Source: Flavobacteriaceae bacterium (GTDB taxonomy: Bacteria > Bacteroidota > Bacteroidia > Flavobacteriales > Flavobacteriaceae). Taken from it: a stretch of DNA of 28,852 nucleotides. Positions 24,442 through 28,852 of the stretch are shown in pieces (the first letter of the stretch is position 1; the number at the start of each line of letters is the position of its first letter). The position numbers and the translations under genes were made by a program. The notes beneath the pieces were generated by a model, which saw nothing but the letters and a program-made list of their open reading frames with translations, ran no database searches and was not told where the DNA came from. The stretch spans positions 1 through 28,852 of the forward strand of contig JAURBD010000004.1 of the NCBI GenBank assembly GCA_030829155.1, in the 5' to 3' direction.

Positions 24442-24554
24442 AATTAACCTTCAATATTAAAATAATAATGGTTTCAGAACAAGCTTTAACTAGCCTATAT
24501 ATTTATTAAATACTTATATATAAAAAACTATTATTAATATTATATATCTTTATA

Positions 24555-24563
24555 TGTTGATAA
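24555..24563 (-). promoter_or_regulatory. DnaA-box-like site TTATCAACA
   Basis: The plus strand reads TGTTGATAA, that is TTATCAACA on the minus strand. It differs from TTATCCACA at one base, the sixth. It lies within the AT-rich gap. Chance occurrence in such DNA is quite possible. Confidence 0.4.
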
Positions 24564-24630
24564 CTAATATTTATAATATTTTATAGAGATAAAATTAATT
24601 TTTATTTAAAAATATTGTAAGTAGATATTC

Positions 24631-24650
24631 TGTTGATTAATTGTTAATAA
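24631..24650 (-). promoter_or_regulatory. Two DnaA-box-like sites in tandem, 11 bp apart
   Basis: TGTTGATTA (24631-24639) and TGTTAATAA (24642-24650) have the same orientation, with starts 11 bp apart, about one helical turn. On the minus strand they read TAATCAACA and TTATTAACA, weak variants of the DnaA 9-mer. Helically phased weak sites are known in DnaA-loading regions of some origins. In DNA this AT-rich they could also be coincidence. Confidence 0.4.
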
Positions 24651-24667
24651 AATAGAAAAATTTATTT

Positions 24668-24696
24668 AAAAAAATTATCCACCTAATTGTGGATAA
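24668..24696 (-). terminator. Stem-loop with T-run: probable terminator, also two inverted DnaA boxes
   Basis: On the minus strand TTATCCAC (24696-24689) pairs with GTGGATAA (24682-24675) around a six-base loop. It is followed directly by seven T residues (24674-24668), a simple Rho-independent terminator shape for the mnmE-mnmG-chaperone transcript. The same arms are DnaA boxes: an exact TTATCCACA on the minus strand (24696-24688) and TTATCCACC on the plus strand (24675-24683, 8 of 9). They also encode the last residues, YPQLGG and stop, of the chaperone. The stem has only three G-C pairs, so strength is uncertain. Confidence 0.6.
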
Positions 24697-25970
24697 GTTA
24701 GTGGATTTCTTTTTATATAAAATTTATTTTTTACATCCTGTATCCAATTATTATACCAATCAGATTTTTTCTTATTTAAGGCCAGCTCTTTTAAATCTAA
24801 CCAATTATTTTCAAGATCTGGTGTACCACCCTCTTTAATATTTTCTACCCAAATTAAATGATAACCAAAATTAGTAAGAGTTGGACTGCTTATGGTTTTT
24901 ACATTTATATCTTTTATTACATTTTTTATTTCAGGAACCTGATAGTATTCTAGGTCTATCATTCCTAATAAACCTCCGTTAGAATTACTTGTTTTATCAT
25001 CTGAAAATTCTTGTGCAGCTTTATAAAAATCGTCGAAGGATTTTATATTGTTTTTGATTTTATTTGCCTTCTCATATGTTTCTTTTTTATCAAAGTCTGT
25101 TATTTCATTTCTTATTAATATATGTCTAGCTAAAACTTTTTCTCCTGTCCTTTCTAAAACCTCAATTAAGTGATAGCCATATTGTGTTTTAATAGGGTCT
25201 GTTAATTTATTTTTTTCAACAGTAAATACAACTTTTTCAAATTCATCTACAAAAACTCCACGAGAAACATAACCCAAATTACCACCCTTATCTTTTGAGC
25301 CCGGGTCAGATGAATATTTTTTTGCCGCCTCTTCAAAATTTAAACCCTGAGTTATTTCTTTTTTTATATTTAAGGTTTTTTCATATGAGGCTTTTTGAGA
25401 TTTTTCAGATGGTTTAATTTCTAACAATATGTGGTGTGTTTTATATAGGGTTGGAAATGAGGGAATACTATCTTTATAAGTATTATAAAAATCAATCACA
25501 TCTCCTCGAGTAACACTAATTGAGGAAGTTAGTGATGAGGTATATTTTTCAGCTAAAAGCTTTCCTCTCATATCATCTCTATATGATCTTTTAAATTCTG
25601 ATATTTTTTTTCCTAAAACAGCCTCAGCTTGTTCTTTTCCACCTGTTTGAGATATAATGTTTTCAATTTGTTGGTTTAAGGCTTTGTCTACATCTTTATC
25701 TAAAATCTCTATAGAGTCTTGTTCGGCCATTTCGATTATTAATAACTGCTCAACCATGCTTTCTCTAGAATCTTCTAATAATTTTTTATATACAGAGGGG
25801 TTGGTGTTTGGATTTATTTTTTGCTGTGCAGCAACAGCATTAGCAGCCAAGACCACGTCGCTCATTAAAACTATTTTATTTTCAACAACAGAAGCAACCC
25901 TGTCTAATAAAATTTCCTCTTGAGAGAAAACTAAGTTAATTAATAATATTATATATATAATTTTTTTCAT
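24675..25970 (-). CDS. SurA/PpiC-type periplasmic chaperone and peptidyl-prolyl isomerase
   Basis: 431-residue secreted folding factor, probably for outer-membrane proteins. The signal peptide MKKIIYIILLINLVFSQ ends in FSQ. Residues 20-165 form the helical SurA N-domain (DRVASVVENKIVLMSDV...). Two parvulin domains follow: about 172-270 (YKTHHILLEIKPS...AKKYSSDPGSKDKGGNLGYVSRGVFVDEFEKVVF...TQYGYHLIEVLER) and about 280-375 (ARHILIRNEIT...SDDKTSNSNGGLLGMI...TLTNFGYHLIWVE). The last 50 residues complete the N/C chaperone core. The first parvulin domain has the more complete pattern (H-I-L, G-G-x-L-G, G-x-H-L-I). The ATG overlaps the mnmG stop (ATGA), so it is the last gene of mnmE-mnmG-surA-like. 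Its stop codon lies in the terminator-like hairpin. Confidence 0.93.
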   Translation of the reverse strand: MKKIIYIILLINLVFSQEEILLDRVASVVENKIVLMSDVVLAANAVAAQQKINPNTNPSVYKKLLEDSRESMVEQLLIIEMAEQDSIEILDKDVDKALNQQIENIISQTGGKEQAEAVLGKKISEFKRSYRDDMRGKLLAEKYTSSLTSSISVTRGDVIDFYNTYKDSIPSFPTLYKTHHILLEIKPSEKSQKASYEKTLNIKKEITQGLNFEEAAKKYSSDPGSKDKGGNLGYVSRGVFVDEFEKVVFTVEKNKLTDPIKTQYGYHLIEVLERTGEKVLARHILIRNEITDFDKKETYEKANKIKNNIKSFDDFYKAAQEFSDDKTSNSNGGLLGMIDLEYYQVPEIKNVIKDINVKTISSPTLTNFGYHLIWVENIKEGGTPDLENNWLDLKELALNKKKSDWYNNWIQDVKNKFYIKRNPLTYPQLGG

Positions 25971-27856
25971 ATTTGTTTCACGTGAAACGGACGCCTTAAA
26001 TATACTAATAAAATTGAAATATCAGTTGGTCTAATACCATTTATTCTTTGCGCCTGTCCCACTGTTTGGGGTTTTATGTTAATAAATTTTTCTCTACTTT
26101 CATTTGAAAGACTTTTAATTTGATTATAATCGAAGTTTTTAGGAATAATCATTTCCTCATATATTTTAATTTTATCTATTTCTTTTTTTTGTTTATTTAT
26201 ATAACCACTGTATTTAATAATTGTTTCTGCCTCGAACAATACTTCATCTTCTAAAAAACTATTTAATCCCTCAGATTTTTCGTTATTTATATTAAAATCT
26301 TTTATTAAAACAGAAGGTCTTTTTAATATATTTGATATTTTTTGTGATTCCTTTATCTCTTTTTCTCCCAGTGAAATAAGCCTATCATTTATTTCAGCAG
26401 GTTTAACGCTTTTTTTTTCTAACATATTAACCATGTTTTGTGTTTTTTTGATTTTTTTTGAAAGCATTTCCACTGTTTTTTTATCTAATAAATTATATTT
26501 TATAGAATATTTTAACAATCTTTGATCTGCGTTAGAAGATCTTAGCTGAAGTCTATATTCAGCACGAGATGTAAACATTCTGTATGGTTCGTTTGTGTCT
26601 TTAAGAATTAAATCGTCTATTAATACACCTATATAGGCGTCATCTCTTTTTAAAACCAAAGGTTCTTCATTTAAAATATAACACGAGGCATTTATTCCTG
26701 CCAGTATACCCTGCGAAGATGCCTCCTCATATCCAGAAGTTCCATTTATTTGGCCAGCTAAAAAAAGACCATCAACTGCCTTGCTTTCTAGGGTGTTTTT
26801 TAGTTGAGAAGGGTGAAAAAAGTCATATTCAATTGCATACCCAGGCCTAATAAATTCAACATTTTGAAGGCCATCCACGGTTTTTAAGCACCTAAGCTGT
26901 ATATCTTCTGAAAGACTGGTTGAAAAACCGTTGACATAAATTTGTTCAGACCTTGTCCACTCTGGCTCTAATTGTAAGAGGTGAGACGGGTTGTTTTTGA
27001 ATTTATAAACCTTATCTTCTATAGAAGGGCAATATCTTGGGCCTGTTGCCATGTTTTTTCCAGAATACATCGCAGAGGAAGAAAGATTTTTTAAAATCAT
27101 ATCATGGGTTTCTGTTTTTGTTCTAAAGGCAAAACAAGGCTCGTTTTTTGGATTAAAGTTTTTAGTTCTATATGATAGAGGTTTTGGTTTTTTATCACCC
27201 AAGTCTTTTTCTCCTTGAGTCCAATCAACAGAAGACCTCTTAATTCTTGGAGGTGTTCCGGTTTTTAACCTTCCAGAGGAGAGACCAATAGAATTTAAAA
27301 ACTCCGTAATTCCCTTTGACCTTTTTTCATTATATCTGCCTGCGCGTATCTGTTTTTTCCCAATATGTATTATTCCGTTTAAAAATGTTCCGCACGTCAA
27401 TATTGCTGATTCACATAATATTTTTTTATTGTTTTTTAAAACAACGCCACAAACACTGTTGTTTTTTATGTCTAAACCAACAACTTCGCCCTCATACACA
27501 TCTAACCCAACATCTAATGTGTGAAGCTGAGCTATTTTTTCATAAAGATTTTTGTCTATTTGAGATCTTGGAGACCAAACAGACCTCCCTTTTGACGTGT
27601 TTAGTGTTTTGCTTTGTAGTGTTGATTGGTCAGCAAAAACTCCCATAATACCGCCCAAAACATCTGCCTCTTTTACCATTTGGCCTTTTGCTAACCCACC
27701 AATTGCTGGGTTACAAGAGGTTCTGCCCACAGAGCCCTTATCCATAGATATCAAAAGAGTTTTTACACCCCTTTTGTGTGATATAAGCGCAGCCTCTAGG
27801 CCGGCGTGTCCACCTCCAACCACAACAACCTGATATTTTGTATCTAAGCGTTTCAC
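25967..27856 (-). CDS. mnmG: tRNA uridine-5-carboxymethylaminomethyl modification enzyme MnmG (GidA)
   Basis: 629-residue FAD protein that works with MnmE to make the cmnm5 group on wobble U34 of certain tRNAs. The N-terminal FAD motif VVVVGGGHAGLEAA has Gly14, Gly16 and Gly19. Family blocks are SVGRTSCNPAIGGLAKGQMVKEADVLGG, TLNTSKGRSVWSPRSQIDK, TCGTFLNGIIHIGKK, GRLKTGTPPRIKRSSVDW, RPGYAIEYDFFHPSQL, GLFLAGQINGTSGYEEASSQGILAGINA and EPYRMFTSRAEYRLQLRSSNADQRL. The C-terminal helical part (QRINGIRPTDISILLVYLRR) binds MnmE and tRNA. The start is GTG at 27856, lying inside a parS palindrome just after the mnmE stop. A second parS forms the codons for FHVK near the C-terminus. The TGA overlaps the chaperone ATG. 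Confidence 0.97.
   Translation of the reverse strand: MKRLDTKYQVVVVGGGHAGLEAALISHKRGVKTLLISMDKGSVGRTSCNPAIGGLAKGQMVKEADVLGGIMGVFADQSTLQSKTLNTSKGRSVWSPRSQIDKNLYEKIAQLHTLDVGLDVYEGEVVGLDIKNNSVCGVVLKNNKKILCESAILTCGTFLNGIIHIGKKQIRAGRYNEKRSKGITEFLNSIGLSSGRLKTGTPPRIKRSSVDWTQGEKDLGDKKPKPLSYRTKNFNPKNEPCFAFRTKTETHDMILKNLSSSAMYSGKNMATGPRYCPSIEDKVYKFKNNPSHLLQLEPEWTRSEQIYVNGFSTSLSEDIQLRCLKTVDGLQNVEFIRPGYAIEYDFFHPSQLKNTLESKAVDGLFLAGQINGTSGYEEASSQGILAGINASCYILNEEPLVLKRDDAYIGVLIDDLILKDTNEPYRMFTSRAEYRLQLRSSNADQRLLKYSIKYNLLDKKTVEMLSKKIKKTQNMVNMLEKKSVKPAEINDRLISLGEKEIKESQKISNILKRPSVLIKDFNINNEKSEGLNSFLEDEVLFEAETIIKYSGYINKQKKEIDKIKIYEEMIIPKNFDYNQIKSLSNESREKFINIKPQTVGQAQRINGIRPTDISILLVYLRRPFHVKQI
25974..25989. promoter_or_regulatory. 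parS: parS site (ParB binding) in the 3' end of mnmG
   Basis: TGTTTCACGTGAAACG matches the Bacillus-type parS consensus (TGTTTCACGTGAAACA) at 15 of 16 bases and contains the full 14 bp palindrome GTTTCACGTGAAAC. Read as mnmG codons it encodes F-H-V-K four residues before the end of the protein. It predicts a ParAB-type segregation system elsewhere in the genome, with the site close to oriC. Confidence 0.88.
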
Positions 27857-27864
27857 GTGAAACT
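27849..27864. promoter_or_regulatory. parS: parS site (ParB binding) at the mnmE/mnmG junction
   Basis: The perfect 14 bp palindrome GTTTCACGTGAAAC occupies 27850-27863, with only the outermost bases of the 16-mer differing from consensus. On the coding strand it starts in the mnmE stop (TAG) and contains the mnmG GTG start codon in its right half. Together with the site at 25974 it brackets mnmG, about 1.9 kb apart. Confidence 0.88.
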
Positions 27865-28852
27865 ATTTACCTACACAAAAAGAGGAAAAAACACTGTCAA
27901 GTATATCATCCCTTGTTGTTTTTGTTGTTATTTTATCAAGCGCACTTATACATAAGTTTAAATCTTCAACGACAAGCTCAAGCGAGTTGTTTTCCTTTAA
28001 AAGGCCATATGCACGCTTAAGGTGTTTTGAGGCCCCGCAAATAGCCGCTAGCTGTCTTTTTGAGGTTAATAAAATTTCTCCGGGCGTAAACACCCCAACA
28101 AGATTCTTATAAATCATGTTTTTAAGGTCTTGAATTTTTTTATTTTTTTTAGCAGAGATATGAATATCATAATTGTCCGTTGTTTTAGCTATGTCAGATT
28201 TATTAAAAACATAAATATGGTTTGTGGGTGAACTCTTTGGTTTTTTATCAAACATTATCACTAAATCAGCGTCCAAAACCTCCTCTTTTGATTTTAATAT
28301 TCCTTGTCTTTCAGCCTCGCTTTGGCTCCCTCTAATTCCAGCCGTATCTTTTAGTGTTATAGGTAGCTGTTTTATAAATAAACTTTTTTCCACAACATCT
28401 CGAGTTGTTCCCTCTTCCGGGGTTACAATAGAGTGTTTTTTATTTATTAACAAGTTGAAGAGGGTAGACTTGCCTGCGTTTGGAGGGCCTGCAAGGACCA
28501 CAGAGGCTCCTTCTTGAAAAAACTGAGACTCTTTAAAGTTTTTTATACAGGTGTCTAAGGTGTGTATTTGTTGTTTAACCTCTGCAAGAGTATTATTTAT
28601 TAGGTTGGGCTGCAGATCGTCTTCTGAAATATCAAGGTTAAATTCTAGGTTGGCAATAAAACCTATAATAGTTTTTTTAATTTCATAAACAGAACCAGAA
28701 AGAGAACCTTTTAAATTTTTAATTCCAGAGCGAACACCAGCCAAAGATTTCGCATGTATTATTGAAGAAACAGACTCGGCTTCAGAAAGGTCCATTTTAC
28801 CGTTCATATAAGCCCTTTTTGTAAATTCCCCCGGCTCTGCTATAGATGCGCC
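27863..28852 (-). CDS. mnmE: tRNA modification GTPase MnmE (partial, N-terminus off window)
   Basis: GTPase partner of MnmG in U34 modification. 329 residues are visible. The frame is open from the window edge (GASIAEPGEFTKRAYMNGKMDLSEAE, the end of the formyl-THF-binding domain and start of the helical domain), so the ATG at 28807 is internal. About 120 N-terminal residues are missing, judged from the family's usual 450. The G domain, inserted in the helical domain, shows LAGPPNAGKSTLFNLL (P-loop), GTTRDV (G2), DTAGIR (G3) and NKSD (G4). The C-terminus is SVFSSFCVGK, with the conserved C-x-G-K cysteine. The TAG at 27865-27863 touches the parS palindrome that leads into mnmG. It is followed immediately by mnmG, as in many genomes. 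Confidence 0.97.
   Translation of the reverse strand, partial: GASIAEPGEFTKRAYMNGKMDLSEAESVSSIIHAKSLAGVRSGIKNLKGSLSGSVYEIKKTIIGFIANLEFNLDISEDDLQPNLINNTLAEVKQQIHTLDTCIKNFKESQFFQEGASVVLAGPPNAGKSTLFNLLINKKHSIVTPEEGTTRDVVEKSLFIKQLPITLKDTAGIRGSQSEAERQGILKSKEEVLDADLVIMFDKKPKSSPTNHIYVFNKSDIAKTTDNYDIHISAKKNKKIQDLKNMIYKNLVGVFTPGEILLTSKRQLAAICGASKHLKRAYGLLKENNSLELVVEDLNLCISALDKITTKTTRDDILDSVFSSFCVGK

Larger units (their letters stand above)
24442..24674. other. Candidate replication origin (oriC) / DNA-unwinding region
   Basis: This is the largest gene-free stretch in the window, between the dnaN start and the 3' end of the chaperone gene. By my count only 22 of the 180 bases from 24481 to 24660 are G or C, with many TATATA, ATTATTAATAT and TTTATTTAAA blocks, as expected of an unwinding element. 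DnaA-box-like 9-mers occur inside it and at its right edge (listed separately). dnaN-gyrB-gyrA start on one side, mnmE-mnmG lie on the other and two parS sites are within 3.5 kb, all usual neighbours of bacterial origins. The same gap must also hold the dnaN promoter; several TATAAT-like hexamers are present, but none can be chosen. It could be only an AT-rich promoter region. Confidence 0.6.

Noticed and set aside
19000..28800. GC-skew switch near 24.5 kb judged by eye
   Set aside because: A few sampled 60-base lines on both sides gave no consistent difference in G versus C. This needs a whole-genome calculation.
1..28852. tRNA, rRNA, riboswitch, CRISPR, insertion sequence, prophage or defence cassette
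   Set aside because: I looked on both strands. The intergenic space is too small for most of these and shows no fitting structure, repeats or flanking duplications. Coding genes are all housekeeping or common families.

Overview
This window is a densely packed, AT-rich bacterial chromosome segment that looks origin-proximal. There are almost no non-coding gaps. The only sizeable one is the very AT-rich 24442-24674. I see no tRNA, rRNA, CRISPR array, insertion sequence or defence locus. Several traits suggest a free-living, possibly marine, member of the Fibrobacterota-Chlorobi-Bacteroidota (FCB) group, perhaps near Marinimicrobia/SAR406. These are a three-subunit succinate dehydrogenase with a five-helix cytochrome b558 anchor, signal peptides ending in 'FSQ' or 'MSQ', GyrB without the long gammaproteobacterial insert, and pyrophosphate-linked glycolysis through PPDK. 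The phylum is an inference and was not tested by any search.

Layout. Positions 1-3220 (minus strand) hold sdhC-sdhA-sdhB, translationally coupled, with sdhB cut by the window edge. A MORN-repeat lipoprotein on the minus strand (3318-4439) lies upstream of it. Positions 4505-11790 form a mixed-strand block: ppdK with a saccharopine-dehydrogenase-like oxidoreductase (plus), an Smr-domain protein (minus), an aldehyde dehydrogenase (plus), an MltB-type lytic transglycosylase (minus) and an EamA transporter (plus). Neighbouring stops interlock, and one pair of starts is only 4 bp apart. Positions 11787-24441 (minus) form one collinear run: dnaN, gyrB, gyrA, yggS, an isoprenylcysteine-methyltransferase-like membrane protein, an M16 zinc peptidase, folA (DHFR), thyA and, after 70 bp, typA. 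Most junctions overlap or nearly touch. Positions 24675-28852 (minus) hold mnmE (cut by the edge), mnmG and a SurA/PpiC-type periplasmic chaperone.

The most informative part is 24.4-27.9 kb. The gap between dnaN and the chaperone gene is about 12% G+C in the part I counted. It holds several DnaA-box-like 9-mers, including an exact TTATCCACA, and is a good candidate for oriC. Two ParB-type parS palindromes (core GTTTCACGTGAAAC) flank mnmG. One forms the mnmE/mnmG junction and contains the mnmG GTG start codon. The other is written into the last codons of mnmG. Together with dnaN-gyrB-gyrA on one side and mnmE-mnmG on the other, this marks a replication-origin and chromosome-segregation region. 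dnaA, recF, rsmG and parAB are not in the window.

Functions fit a core-metabolism segment: respiration (sdh), pyruvate/PEP interconversion (ppdK), replication and DNA topology (dnaN, gyrAB), thymidylate and folate supply (thyA, folA), tRNA wobble modification (mnmEG), ribosome-associated stress (typA), PLP homeostasis (yggS) and envelope maintenance (SurA-like, M16, MltB-like). I found no clearly new multi-gene system. The points worth a second look are the overlapping cis-signals near the putative origin, a DHFR lacking the usual cofactor-binding arginine in a phage-like folA-thyA pair, and a head-to-head gene pair with no room for promoters.
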